A stretch of DNA of 36,645 nucleotides. It comes from a virus. Every line of letters begins with the position of its first letter. Position 1 is the first letter of the stretch. Below the pieces are notes generated by a model that was not told the DNA's origin, did not search any database, and worked only from the letters and a program-made list of their open reading frames with translations. Below are positions 27,919 to 36,645 of the stretch, one piece after another. A program made the position numbers and the translations under genes. The stretch spans positions 1-36,645 of the IMG/VR virus record IMGVR_UViG_3300024415_000019; one strand, written 5' to 3'.

Positions 27919-30900
27919 TTATGGTTGATATGTGGAACTGCCTTGCGAAACAGATCCAGTTATACTTACAGGTCTCGCAATACCTGTTTCGTTTGATATA
28001 CCATCAAAACTAGAAACCTTAAAGTATATATCTCTTGGGTTTCCATAATTCGCAGGTACGCTAATTGTTATTGAATCAACTGATTGGTTGTTTTCAAAAC
28101 CTACAGAAGAATATCTTGGAACTAAAATCTGATCATTAGTATATAAATCAACTTGGATAGTTCCACTAACCGAGCCTTCTGGTAGACTTTTAAACACATC
28201 TATCTGCACTGGGCCACCATTACCATGAACTTCTGCTGTTCTAAGTCTAAATCCACTAATGCCCAAGTTGCCTGACTGTCTTTGCATAGTTTTCACAAGT
28301 CCATAATGTGTTCCTACACTATCTATAACATATGCCCTAAAGTAATGTGTTGTGTCTTCTACTAATCTAAGTACATTACTTTGGTAGTTTTGAGGGTCTT
28401 CAGTCATTTCTCCAGACACCAAAATCTTCTCTACATCTATATAACCTATTTGTGGGTCTGTTTCAGTAGTTGACCAAACAAAACCATATTCTGATACAGT
28501 CGCCTGGTTTTGATAAACTGTTCCTTCAAATCTATTAATATCAGCATCATACGGTTTTGTTTCGATTTGTGATGGCTTTACATTTGCTTGTCCTGTAGTT
28601 TTAGGAACACAAGATCCATAACTAGTTCCGAAATTAGATCTTAAGAAAGGTTTCACATAGTAAGTAGTACTAGGTGAAAGATCAGATGCTGTAGTATTAA
28701 AATCAACCGCATCCGAAGCGGAAGTTCCAACCACAATAAGTGTTACGTCTGAATCTCCAATTGCAGGATTACTATTTGTTTCTGAAATTACAAAACCAAA
28801 ATCAACAGGAGTTTCTCTATTTAAAACGATGCCACTTCTAAAGGTTAATGATGTTGTTGCTACATTGGTAAAAACAGGAAGTGAAATTACTGCTCTTTTT
28901 AAAGGTCTTGATTCAATTGTTATAGAATCAATATCTTCATCTATTCCTGAAATATTAATATTAGAATTTCCTGATAAATAACCAATTGTTTCCGAGCCTT
29001 CTGTAATTGGAGTGGCAGTTGTTGATATTCTATTAGTAGGTATAATAGTACAAGCACCTTGAGAGCATTCTGAAAAGTTTATTGAATTTTCATCATCATT
29101 ACCAAATTGCCAAAATCTCCCAGTAGTAATAGGTATAACTATTGATCCTGAAGATACTGTAATTTCTTTTTCTTCAAAATTCTGTATAGTACTATCTACA
29201 GCACCATTTATTCTTATTGGAGTATTACCATTAACAGTTTCTCCAAAATCAAAACTTGTATCATTAAAATACAATTTAGGATTTAATACTACTACTTTTC
29301 CTCCAGATAATTCTTTAATTCTTGTTAATTTAATTGTTATTTGTTCTACGTCACCCCCAACATTTGACACTGTTAAAGACCCTGAACCTGAAATATATTG
29401 GCCATCATTGTTTGGAGAATTAAAACCTCCAGACGTTGAATTGATGATAGTGATGTTTGTGTTCTCAGGCTCTTCTATTGCATCCGAAGGTATGCTAAAA
29501 CTAAATGGTGAGTCAAATGTTATTTGGCCTACACCACTAGTTACTGTAACAGTTCCTGTTATATTCCATGGGCCAAGTATTGTGTAGTTTACAATCTTAT
29601 CTGTTGGCTCTTCACCTATATTTGTAATATCAATAATTGGTGTATCTGGGTAATACGGATCTTCTTGTAAAACCGTAACTACTTCACCTGTACTAGGTAG
29701 TGATATAATATACTCAGAGTTATAATCATCATAAGTACCTATAACAAAATTTTTAATTCGATCACTTAAGATAATGTTTGATTTTTCCTTAAAAAAGGTT
29801 TTCATTTTATTATCTCCTATTGCAGTCAATCCATTAGAATCATATCTAATAACTGTCTCATTTTTAACATCAAACCAAAATGCTGTACCTTCATTTACAA
29901 CTATAGATTCAGGATGCATTGTACCATAAGAACCTTTTAATGTATTCATGGTTCCAATAACTCCAGAAGAAACTGCTAAAAATTGACCTCCACTAGAGGT
30001 TTGTTGTAACTGCTGTTCTCCAAGATATATACCAGTTGTTTCATTTTCAGAAATAGCCAACATTACAGAGCCTGTAGATTGAGTTTTACTAGTTATTTTT
30101 AATGCTCTTAATGGGCCAGTAGCGTCATCCAATCTCTTTTCATCTAATGCACTAAACTTAGATAAACCATTTATTTTACTTCCTGGAATTTTTGTTTCGC
30201 TAAATACAATTGCAGTCGTCTTTTTCTGACTACTTACTTCTGATGGTACTAAATTAGGTTTACCTGTGATTTGAGTCCAATTTAAAAAGTAATCATTACT
30301 TGGATTCATTGATTCAGCAGCGTAAGGAAATTCATCAGTATAATCTATGTTAATAGTATGATTTCCATCAATATTTCTACCACCACCTCTTTTCCTTAAT
30401 ACACCTTCATAAATCATATGTATAGTAGATCCATCATTCTTACTTACCTCTTGAGCCTGTGCTGACCCTTGATAATTTAGAATATTTAATTGGGTTTGTC
30501 CACCATTACCTGACGGATCAACAACCCCTCTTCTAAATGAAAAATTATCCATATCTCCTTGAGCCGCTGCCATTACAACAGACCCAAAACTGCTTTCCCA
30601 AAATAATTCTTCTATATTATCATAAGTTCTAGTAACTGATGAAGCAGGATAAGTAACCTCCCAAGTTCTTCTATCCTCACTAGCAAGCAAAGTACCTCCC
30701 TTGTATTCTGTGAGGTATAGTCTAATTTCTGAGTTTATTAATATAGTTCCATTTGGAGGTGAAGCCCAAGTAGCAGTATACCTTTTATGTTCCTCATTCA
30801 TTCCAGAGTTATCAGCAATCTTTGCATTTACAACCCATCTGTCATCTACAGTATGTCCTGTTGTACTTTCAAACTTTATAGTAACACCATTATCTAATGT

Positions 30901-33159
30901 TTGTGTGTTACCTGTTATACTTACTTCACCACTATAACCTACGTTTGTAGTATACTGAGTTCTTGTTCTTTTTCTCCATCTGAATTTATCAGGAGTTCCC
31001 GTAGAAGATATTTTAATGTCATATCTAAGATCTAGATTATGACTTCCATTATTTGCACCTGTATTACATTCCAGGTCATTTTCACCTTCTCCGTAAAATA
31101 TAGGATAATCTATATATTTTATTTCTCCTCTAAGTTCATGATCTTGACCACCTTCTGTAGAAGATTTTCCTTCAAAAAAATAACTTTCTAAAGTACTCGT
31201 GTCGGCTATAAGTTTTCTTAGATAAACATCTCCAATTAATTCTCCAGTTGTATTTGAAAAAGATGCGTTACCGCTAGAGTCTCTTAATATCCTCCCATTA
31301 AATGCTTCATAATAAAACTCATTAGGCTGTATTTTATGTGGACTATATATTTCATAAACAACAGCATAATCTTTATTTGATAATGCACTAGTATTTAAAT
31401 ACTGTTCATCATTTAAATCATAAAGGTTGGTTGTGACATACCTTCCTGACTGTCCTGTTACTGCTGCTTCGATTACACCATCATTCGTGATTAACTTAAC
31501 TCTATCCCCCTCTTGATATGTATATCCTTGCTTATATGATGTTAGGTCACCCAAACCAATTGCACATCCTTCAAAATCAGGCCTAAACGAAACATGTTCT
31601 GCATCAGAAAATGTTCCATTTGGAGTATCTGATATTGCTTTTCTATCATTCTCGTCATTTATAGGATATGTTTTTTCTACATTTACAGTGAAATTCCCTG
31701 TAGATGCAGTTTTATAATATCTTACTTTATCTGACAGATTTGATATTGTAAAATCTTTAGTTAAATTCTTAGTTCTAACTATAGCATAATATTCAGCCCA
31801 ATCTGGTATTTTACTTGCTAAAGATTGATTTAAATTAAACCTAATAGATGAATTATATGTTGACAAAGTAACACCTCTTTCAGGTGTTATAACTTTTAAA
31901 CTATCGTCTGTTAATACACCTCCTGTTCTGCCTGCAAAATCAAAAAAAGCAATACCTATTTGGTATGCTGATGAGTGTGCAAAACCTACCTTTCCACCTC
32001 TATCTCTATCATATTGATTAAAACTATCAGTAAAAGATTGTGTTAACAAATCTAGAGAAATATCTTCTGAAGTGATTTGTTCAGGATTTAATCTTCCTTC
32101 TTTTATATTGCCAAGAAACAATCTGTTTCGTGCTATACTTAGTGCTTCTGCTTCGTAGGGAACTGCATCCGATAGTTTTATAGAGTTAACATCATCAACA
32201 GCAAAACCCAAAACATCATTATAAAAATCAGCAGTTATTACTCCAGACTGACTTTTGGTTTGATTAGTGAATTCTGTTTCATGAGTTTTACTATCAAATT
32301 CTTTCCATATAAAATATGATGTATCAGAATCAAATTTAACTGCGTATTGTACTTTATGTACATCTTGAGATATACCAGTTTCATCAGCCTCGAATTGAGG
32401 GAAGTCAACTTTAATTTTTTTAGAAGTTGCATGATTCTCATCATCCATATCTTGATTAGGATAATGATATGATGTAGGTGAAAAAACACTTGTCTCTCCA
32501 TCTTTATAAACATATCTATAAGCAAAAGTATGTGCTCTAGATTTTAAAAAAGATGTATCTCTCGTATCGTCCTCTTGAACTGTAATCTTAAGAGGCAACA
32601 TTGGAGGTTTACGAATAAGAGTGACTATTGATTTTTTTATTGGTAGATCATATGGATCAGCGTCATATAGACTGTTATTGGCTGCAATACCTCTCTCTAC
32701 GTTTATTCTAAATGGCTCTTTACCATCTATACCTGTCCAATATAATATATCATCTATATATGCTATTCCTGTAATTGGCTTTTCAGGATCGAAACCTAAC
32801 CTGTAGGATGTCTCCATATTACTATCTGCAAGCACTTTATAAATGTTATCCTCCTTGGGTTTATAACAATAAATACTAGACGCTTTATACCTTGTCGTTG
32901 AGTTCTCATCAACTATAAAATAAAACACATTATTAGTAGTAGGATCCTCATAAGTTCCTATACATTTGCTTTTAGATGACAAGTCTCGTGCGTTAGGAAT
33001 ATACCTTGTTCCATTTACATTAGAAATTGAACCCGCTTTACCCTCAGATGAAGAAACCACTCTTACATTAAGAGCATCTAAATTATCTTGACCAGTATGG
33101 GCAAAAAAGGAATCATCGGCATTGATACCCGCTATAAATGTTTTTTTTGAATTCTCCAT
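27919..33159 (-). CDS. Large tail protein with two C-terminal FN3-like repeats (1746 aa)
   Basis: The N-terminal 700 residues (FIAGINADDSFFAHTGQDNL, then DALNVRVVSSSEGKAGSISN) resemble the tail hub/stabilisation proteins of crAss-like and other Bacteroidota podoviruses, functional relatives of T7 gp12, with propeller-like repeats (IAYIDDILYWTGIDG). The middle is beta-rich. Residues about 1435-1530 and 1535-1620 are two repeats of the Bacteroidota FN3-like type (FGFVISETNSNPAIG; YGFVWSTTETDPQIG; THYFRAYVIDSVGTHYG). It probably forms the tail nozzle plus surface-binding extensions. Confidence 0.75.
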   Translation of the reverse strand: MENSKKTFIAGINADDSFFAHTGQDNLDALNVRVVSSSEGKAGSISNVNGTRYIPNARDLSSKSKCIGTYEDPTTNNVFYFIVDENSTTRYKASSIYCYKPKEDNIYKVLADSNMETSYRLGFDPEKPITGIAYIDDILYWTGIDGKEPFRINVERGIAANNSLYDADPYDLPIKKSIVTLIRKPPMLPLKITVQEDDTRDTSFLKSRAHTFAYRYVYKDGETSVFSPTSYHYPNQDMDDENHATSKKIKVDFPQFEADETGISQDVHKVQYAVKFDSDTSYFIWKEFDSKTHETEFTNQTKSQSGVITADFYNDVLGFAVDDVNSIKLSDAVPYEAEALSIARNRLFLGNIKEGRLNPEQITSEDISLDLLTQSFTDSFNQYDRDRGGKVGFAHSSAYQIGIAFFDFAGRTGGVLTDDSLKVITPERGVTLSTYNSSIRFNLNQSLASKIPDWAEYYAIVRTKNLTKDFTISNLSDKVRYYKTASTGNFTVNVEKTYPINDENDRKAISDTPNGTFSDAEHVSFRPDFEGCAIGLGDLTSYKQGYTYQEGDRVKLITNDGVIEAAVTGQSGRYVTTNLYDLNDEQYLNTSALSNKDYAVVYEIYSPHKIQPNEFYYEAFNGRILRDSSGNASFSNTTGELIGDVYLRKLIADTSTLESYFFEGKSSTEGGQDHELRGEIKYIDYPIFYGEGENDLECNTGANNGSHNLDLRYDIKISSTGTPDKFRWRKRTRTQYTTNVGYSGEVSITGNTQTLDNGVTIKFESTTGHTVDDRWVVNAKIADNSGMNEEHKRYTATWASPPNGTILINSEIRLYLTEYKGGTLLASEDRRTWEVTYPASSVTRTYDNIEELFWESSFGSVVMAAAQGDMDNFSFRRGVVDPSGNGGQTQLNILNYQGSAQAQEVSKNDGSTIHMIYEGVLRKRGGGRNIDGNHTINIDYTDEFPYAAESMNPSNDYFLNWTQITGKPNLVPSEVSSQKKTTAIVFSETKIPGSKINGLSKFSALDEKRLDDATGPLRALKITSKTQSTGSVMLAISENETTGIYLGEQQLQQTSSGGQFLAVSSGVIGTMNTLKGSYGTMHPESIVVNEGTAFWFDVKNETVIRYDSNGLTAIGDNKMKTFFKEKSNIILSDRIKNFVIGTYDDYNSEYIISLPSTGEVVTVLQEDPYYPDTPIIDITNIGEEPTDKIVNYTILGPWNITGTVTVTSGVGQITFDSPFSFSIPSDAIEEPENTNITIINSTSGGFNSPNNDGQYISGSGSLTVSNVGGDVEQITIKLTRIKELSGGKVVVLNPKLYFNDTSFDFGETVNGNTPIRINGAVDSTIQNFEEKEITVSSGSIVIPITTGRFWQFGNDDENSINFSECSQGACTIIPTNRISTTATPITEGSETIGYLSGNSNINISGIDEDIDSITIESRPLKRAVISLPVFTNVATTSLTFRSGIVLNRETPVDFGFVISETNSNPAIGDSDVTLIVVGTSASDAVDFNTTASDLSPSTTYYVKPFLRSNFGTSYGSCVPKTTGQANVKPSQIETKPYDADINRFEGTVYQNQATVSEYGFVWSTTETDPQIGYIDVEKILVSGEMTEDPQNYQSNVLRLVEDTTHYFRAYVIDSVGTHYGLVKTMQRQSGNLGISGFRLRTAEVHGNGGPVQIDVFKSLPEGSVSGTIQVDLYTNDQILVPRYSSVGFENNQSVDSITISVPANYGNPRDIYFKVSSFDGISNETGIARPVSITGSVSQGSSTYQP

Positions 33160-33161
33160 TC

Positions 33162-33911
33162 TTAAGATTTGACAGCAGCATATGTATGTGATCTTAAAGA
33201 TTTAAGAACATCATCCATTGACAACTGATAATTTCTACTTCTATATCTTTTATGTGCCTGTATCCACTCTTCTTTTGCCATAAGTTTACTGTTCATTGGT
33301 ACAGTTCTATCTTGCTCTGTAACCCTCCATAAAATATATCTCTCTATTGGTTCAGCAGCGTAAGCAGGAACCGAAGTGGGTTGGTCTTTATAAGCCAAGT
33401 TTGTGGCTATATAATCTAAAACAATGTACTTAACTAGGTGTAAAGAAGGGTCTAGCATTATAACACCTCTTTCTGGTATGACCATAAAAGAGTTTTTATA
33501 ACCAGGTTTATGACCATAATGCCTTCCTATATGTTCGCTTTTATCATTTGAATGGCTATCGTTATTATCATGTATTAATCCTTGATCAGTTTCAACATCA
33601 GGATATGGTATTTGTGTACCATTACTATCCCTATTTACTAACCTATTAAAAGAATCTTTTTCTATAAGTTTTTTTACATACTGACCATTTGACCAACCAA
33701 CTCTAGCATAATCAACATAATCACGAGGCAGAGAGATTTCATTGTTTTGATTAACAGCCACCTTTATAGATTTTATAGTATATGGTGAATCGTAGCCTAT
33801 TTCTCTTACAGCCTTTAGACCATAATGCAAATACTGCATATAGTAATGTATAGGCTTCTGAGTCGTTAACAAGGCAGAACGAATTATTTCGTCTAATTTA
33901 TATACTCTCAT
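33162..33911 (-). CDS. Tail adaptor/tube protein, podovirus-like (249 aa)
   Basis: Residues 1-80 (LDEIIRSALLTTQKPIHYYMQYLHYGLKAVREIGYD, here split by function: helical dimer region, then SLPRDYVDYARVGWSNGQYV) and the PERGVIMLDPSL strand follow the pattern of the tail-tube/adaptor proteins next to the portal in crAss-like and other Bacteroidota podoviruses, comparable with T7 gp11. The C-terminus ends with a helix (RSRNYQLSMDDVLKSLRS). The gene overlaps its upstream neighbour by four bases. The family is inferred from this pattern and gene order. Confidence 0.6.
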   Translation of the reverse strand: MRVYKLDEIIRSALLTTQKPIHYYMQYLHYGLKAVREIGYDSPYTIKSIKVAVNQNNEISLPRDYVDYARVGWSNGQYVKKLIEKDSFNRLVNRDSNGTQIPYPDVETDQGLIHDNNDSHSNDKSEHIGRHYGHKPGYKNSFMVIPERGVIMLDPSLHLVKYIVLDYIATNLAYKDQPTSVPAYAAEPIERYILWRVTEQDRTVPMNSKLMAKEEWIQAHKRYRSRNYQLSMDDVLKSLRSHTYAAVKS

Positions 33912-34558
33912 ATTTGATTATTTGTATCTGATGCTTTATCTACCACTTTAGGTAATGCACCAATTAATGTTAAAACCTCTTTTACTACCGCTTCTTCCAT
34001 CTCAATTGGAATCTGTAAATAATCATATTCACCTATTACATTTGGATCTACAATTAATAACTTAACTCTTAATGCTATTTTTTCATTGTCAGGATGAATA
34101 TCAAATAAAGGATAACGTATAAATACCGTTTGTCCTTCTACCCAATAATATGGTTGTAACTCCATTAGAAACAAGCCTTCTTGTTTCCTAAGATGATGTT
34201 GTTGTCCTGATTCAATAGGTATGAATTCTGTAGAACCCTGATCATCTGTTACAGACCATATACCCATATTTCTAGGAAGAGATATTGGCATAACTGGTAG
34301 TCTCAGGTAATAATCCCTTGAGATTTCTTTTGATTCAACCTTTTCTCTCACCACTTTATAAGTAGTTATTAAAGTGTGAGGAGGATAATCTGCTCCCAAA
34401 GGCATGTTTACCGATAAATGTTCAGTCTTTAACAGCCTATTAATAACCTGAGAAACAAGTAACGCTACATCTTCTCTTGATATTTCTTTTTCATCATTTG
34501 TGCTACCTCCTGCGGAAAGCCTTAATATTTGATCTATTATTTTTCCCTTTGTTATCAT
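33908..34558 (-). CDS. Structural (tail/neck) protein (216 aa)
   Basis: A 216-residue protein with an N-terminal helix pair (KGKIIDQILRLSAGG, REDVALLVSQVINRLL), a beta-rich centre (YLRLPVMPISLPRNMGIWSV, then FLMELQPYYWVEGQTVFIRY) and a helical C-terminus. Together with the neighbouring 292- and 249-aa products this resembles the run of conserved neck/tail genes of Bacteroidota podoviruses. The overlaps at both ends (ATGA type) indicate coupled translation. The exact role is unknown. Confidence 0.6.
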   Translation of the reverse strand: MITKGKIIDQILRLSAGGSTNDEKEISREDVALLVSQVINRLLKTEHLSVNMPLGADYPPHTLITTYKVVREKVESKEISRDYYLRLPVMPISLPRNMGIWSVTDDQGSTEFIPIESGQQHHLRKQEGLFLMELQPYYWVEGQTVFIRYPLFDIHPDNEKIALRVKLLIVDPNVIGEYDYLQIPIEMEEAVVKEVLTLIGALPKVVDKASDTNNQI

Positions 34559-35433
34559 AGCCCTGTTTGATTTTTAACCTCTGCATATTGATATACATTT
34601 ACATCCTCTATATGTATACCTAAAGAAACCAAGGCTTTATTTATAATGTCATTTATACAATCTTCTGGCCATTCAAGATCAAAACTAGGTAACAAAGTAT
34701 AAGTTGATCCCGCAGGAATTACAGTTCCATTTGGTAGCGTTAATGTGTTTTGGGCAGTGTATGTAACACCACTTGAGGTACTATTATGTACAACCTTTCT
34801 ACCATCCACTACATAACTAAACTTAGGCTTACGAGGCCTGGTTAAATACATTATATAACCCTCGTGCTTAACTTCAGGAAATAATTGAATCTTGTTACCT
34901 GAATCCCCAAGTATTCCGACAGGCGATGTAGTTGAAGGAGTTGCTACTTGAGAAATTAACCTATCTGCTAATTGATCTTCACTTACTATTTTGACAGGAT
35001 TTTGTGTCTTTATAGTTGTTGATGTTCTACCTATAGATATAACACCTGTTGCTTCATCCAACTGACTACTAATTACTGGTGCATTATTATATGTGCCAGT
35101 AACATACAACCCTAATAAATGTAGATATTCTGGATTATTACCTCCGCCTGAATTTGTAAAATTACCTAGATCTATAACACCCGCAGTTGAAGACTCAAAT
35201 TGTCTTCTCATTTTAAAATATCTTAAATCATCAGATACTTTTTGTGTTTGACCGTAAGCAATTGGCGGAACTGGTCTGCCTGGCTGATATTGTTTAGGGT
35301 TACTATATAACTCCATAAACTTTGACATTTGACCCCTATCTAATGCGGCATCAATATCTTTGTGCGAAACATACCCAGTAGTCTCCTTATTTAGTATAAA
35401 GACTATATAATCATGAATCTCCTTTATTGTCAT
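34555..35433 (-). CDS. Structural protein of the neck/tail module (292 aa)
   Basis: The N-terminus has a conserved-looking helical segment (TIKEIHDYIVFILNKETTGY, HKDIDAALDRGQMSKFMEL) followed by NPKQYQPGRPVPPIAYGQTQ, and the rest is beta-rich with a C-terminal helix (WPEDCINDIINKALVSLG). Similar proteins of unknown function are common in the tail gene clusters of marine Bacteroidota phages. It overlaps the small coiled-coil gene upstream by 23 bases and the next gene by four. Confidence 0.6.
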   Translation of the reverse strand: MTIKEIHDYIVFILNKETTGYVSHKDIDAALDRGQMSKFMELYSNPKQYQPGRPVPPIAYGQTQKVSDDLRYFKMRRQFESSTAGVIDLGNFTNSGGGNNPEYLHLLGLYVTGTYNNAPVISSQLDEATGVISIGRTSTTIKTQNPVKIVSEDQLADRLISQVATPSTTSPVGILGDSGNKIQLFPEVKHEGYIMYLTRPRKPKFSYVVDGRKVVHNSTSSGVTYTAQNTLTLPNGTVIPAGSTYTLLPSFDLEWPEDCINDIINKALVSLGIHIEDVNVYQYAEVKNQTGL

Positions 35434-35695
35434 CTTTTTCTACCTTTGTAGAAGGCTGATCAATAATCTCCCCTGTCATTACATCAATTTGGCAATCTCC
35501 ATAACTTTCTTTTAAGTCTTCAGATAGTTTTTTCATTTCTTCACTTACATCTGTAAACTCTACTCTTAAGTCAGAAACTCTTTTTTCTAAATCTCCTTGC
35601 ATTAATTGTGTATCTCCAAGAGCAATTTTGATATCAATCTGCTTCTTGTTTAATTCTTGAATTTGTTCTAGGTGTTTTTTACTTACTTTTTTCAT
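35411..35695 (-). CDS. Coiled-coil structural-module protein (94 aa)
   Basis: A 94-residue coiled coil (EQIQELNKKQIDIKIALGDT, LEKRVSDLRVEFTDVSEEM, KKLSEDLKESYG) with a C-terminal tail IDVMTGEI and an acidic end. Small proteins with this heptad-plus-IDxxTGEI layout are frequent in Bacteroidota phage structural clusters; function unknown, possibly a chaperone or scaffold. Its promoter or processing site may lie in the 104-base gap upstream. Confidence 0.65.
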   Translation of the reverse strand: MKKVSKKHLEQIQELNKKQIDIKIALGDTQLMQGDLEKRVSDLRVEFTDVSEEMKKLSEDLKESYGDCQIDVMTGEIIDQPSTKVEKDDNKGDS

Positions 35696-35799
35696 TTTAG
35701 AATAATTAATTGTTACTTATTGTTTGCTCTACAAATAAAAGAAATTAATCTTTTAGAGTGATTATTATTTATGCTTGGTATTGTAATTAAAAAAAAGAG
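35696..35799 (-). promoter_or_regulatory. AT-rich gap upstream of the neck/tail genes
   Basis: This is the longest gap in the late region (104 bases). Read on -, it contains the pairable repeats AAAAGA and TCTTTT around TTAATT (complement of about 35738-35755) followed by ATTTG, a poor match to a -7 element. A late promoter or a processing site is possible, but I see no convincing consensus. Confidence 0.3.
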
Positions 35800-36459
35800 T
35801 TACTTTCTAGGTTGACAATAGATATTACTTACTGTAAAACTTGATTCTGTCTTACCAGGATTATACATGGTAACATAAATATAAGTTTCGCTTGATCCAT
35901 TTATTAGAAGCCTTTCTTCTCCTTTAGTTATCTCTTTATATAAATCCCATTCTTTTGCAATAGTTGGATTGTATTTAGGATCTCCGTTTGGATCTATATA
36001 AACTTTCACTGTTTCAAGACCATCTACAGCAAAATCTATTATCATCTGATCATATGTGTTGTCTAAAAATTGTAATCTAAAATAAGAGTGTTGCTGTTTG
36101 CCAAATCCAGATAACAGATGTGATTGACCACCAAGTTTTGATGCTGATGTACCTGCTCCATCTGTAAATTCCATCATACCATGATTAATCAATTTAATAT
36201 ACTTAGGAGGTGTTGCATCATGATCATAACTAAACCATTGACTAAAACGGTCTACTTTAGCACCAGTATCTCCAGGATAATGTTCGCTATTTGTGTTAGT
36301 CACATCGTAAGAAATAACACTTCCATTGTCTTTACCACCATTTATTAGATCTTGTAATGATATAGCACCTGGAATATCTACACTAGCATTATAGTTATTT
36401 TCTGATTTCTCTTTAGATAAACCTGATAAACTTATTACTCCTTCTGATGGTACTGCCAT
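35800..36459 (-). CDS. Minor structural / tail fibre-like protein (219 aa)
   Basis: The N-terminus MAVPSEGVISLSGLSKEKSE follows the 'MAVPSSG-x-(I/L)SLS-x-(I/L)' start of many phage tail fibre and minor structural proteins. The remainder is beta-rich with a carbohydrate-binding-like central sheet (HSYFRLQFLDNTYDQMIIDF, DGLETVKVYIDPNGDP) and a C-terminal strand ending IYCQPRK. The upstream gene's stop overlaps this start by one base (TAATG). A structural role is likely; the exact location in the virion is unknown. Confidence 0.65.
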   Translation of the reverse strand: MAVPSEGVISLSGLSKEKSENNYNASVDIPGAISLQDLINGGKDNGSVISYDVTNTNSEHYPGDTGAKVDRFSQWFSYDHDATPPKYIKLINHGMMEFTDGAGTSASKLGGQSHLLSGFGKQQHSYFRLQFLDNTYDQMIIDFAVDGLETVKVYIDPNGDPKYNPTIAKEWDLYKEITKGEERLLINGSSETYIYVTMYNPGKTESSFTVSNIYCQPRK

Positions 36460-36645
36460 TATTCTGATATTTCATTCCATGGTAATGGAGTTTCTACAAA
36501 TTTCTCTGCTTCTTCTATTTCTATTTGTTCATCTAAAATTAGAATCGCTGTGTTTCTTTCATCGTCCTGGTTTACCCAATTTTGAACCTCACCTTTATCT
36601 ATATCTATGAACTGCTTAAAATCTTCTGTAGGAGGCTCTAGGTCT
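36459..36645 (-). CDS. C-terminal part of a gene cut by the window edge
   Basis: An open frame on - enters from the right edge and ends at TAA (complement of 36459-36461), giving the last 61 residues. It contains DKGEVQNWVNQDDERNTAIL and ends with ETPLPWNEISE. Proline-tryptophan tails of this kind are typical of small tail assembly or fibre-associated proteins in phages. The assignment is tentative because the start is missing. Confidence 0.55.
   Translation of the reverse strand, partial: DLEPPTEDFKQFIDIDKGEVQNWVNQDDERNTAILILDEQIEIEEAEKFVETPLPWNEISE

Noticed and set aside
31968-31990. CTGATGAG on + within the large tail gene as a hammerhead
   Set aside because: It lies on the non-coding strand of the gene and is not followed by a paired stem II and GAAA.
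32238-32525. 95-aa frame overlapping the 1746-aa tail gene
   Set aside because: Its composition is Lys/Leu/Ile/Met-rich and repetitive, as expected of a shadow of an AT-rich gene, and there is no start context.

Overview
The window is a piece of a double-stranded DNA phage or prophage of a Bacteroidota host, most likely a flavobacterium. The evidence is low G+C content, AT-rich leaders with almost no Shine-Dalgarno motifs, a Bacteroidota-type promoter (TTTG at 901, TATATTTG at 926), a Phg_2220_C replisome organizer, a YqaJ nuclease, a T7-lysozyme-type amidase, and a tail module resembling T7-like and crAss-like podoviruses. It does not look complete: a gene is cut at each edge, and no terminase, portal or major capsid gene was seen.

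Layout. (1) 1-630: end of an upstream gene and two small genes on +. (2) 631-971: C-rich direct repeats, a tRNA-Arg(UCU), a terminator-like palindrome and a strong promoter. (3) 972-6006: a + strand run of small, mostly unknown early genes, ending in a DnaA-domain-IV-like protein and a possible small DNA-binding protein. (4) 6007-7082: a tRNA-3'-end-like putative attachment site and a tyrosine integrase. (5) 7083-13724: recombination and replication genes (Erf/Rad52-like annealing protein, ribbon-helix-helix protein, YqaJ exonuclease, two OB-fold-like proteins, replisome organizer, primase-helicase, PDDEXK resolvase-like nuclease, Nmad1/DUF1599 protein). (6) 13708-13743: terminator between convergent gene blocks. 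(7) 13734-36645: late genes on -. In their order of transcription, from high to low coordinates, these are tail or structural genes, a 1746-aa tail protein, a lectin-like protein, a cupin, three ejection-protein-like genes including a 2741-aa polyvalent protein, and then the lysis genes.

The most striking content is an array of four hammerhead self-cleaving ribozymes in the early operon (1544-1597, 1867-1916, 2249-2302, 3326-3411). All are type I, with the complete CUGAUGA, GAAA and UC cleavage-site core and complementary stems I, II and III. Each sits exactly at the stop codon of a small upstream gene; in two cases the stop codon lies inside the ribozyme. Each predicted cleavage site lies 26-29 nt before the next start codon. 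This looks like a ribozyme-based processing system that cuts one polycistronic early mRNA into gene-sized units with uniform short leaders, possibly gated by translation termination.

Other points of interest are a GGTCACC motif found about ten times on the + strand and not seen on the other strand, whichever strand is coding; a structured terminator between two recombination genes; a dyad flanked by repeats at 4792-4825; and several genes of about 45-55 codons that length-filtered gene calling would miss.
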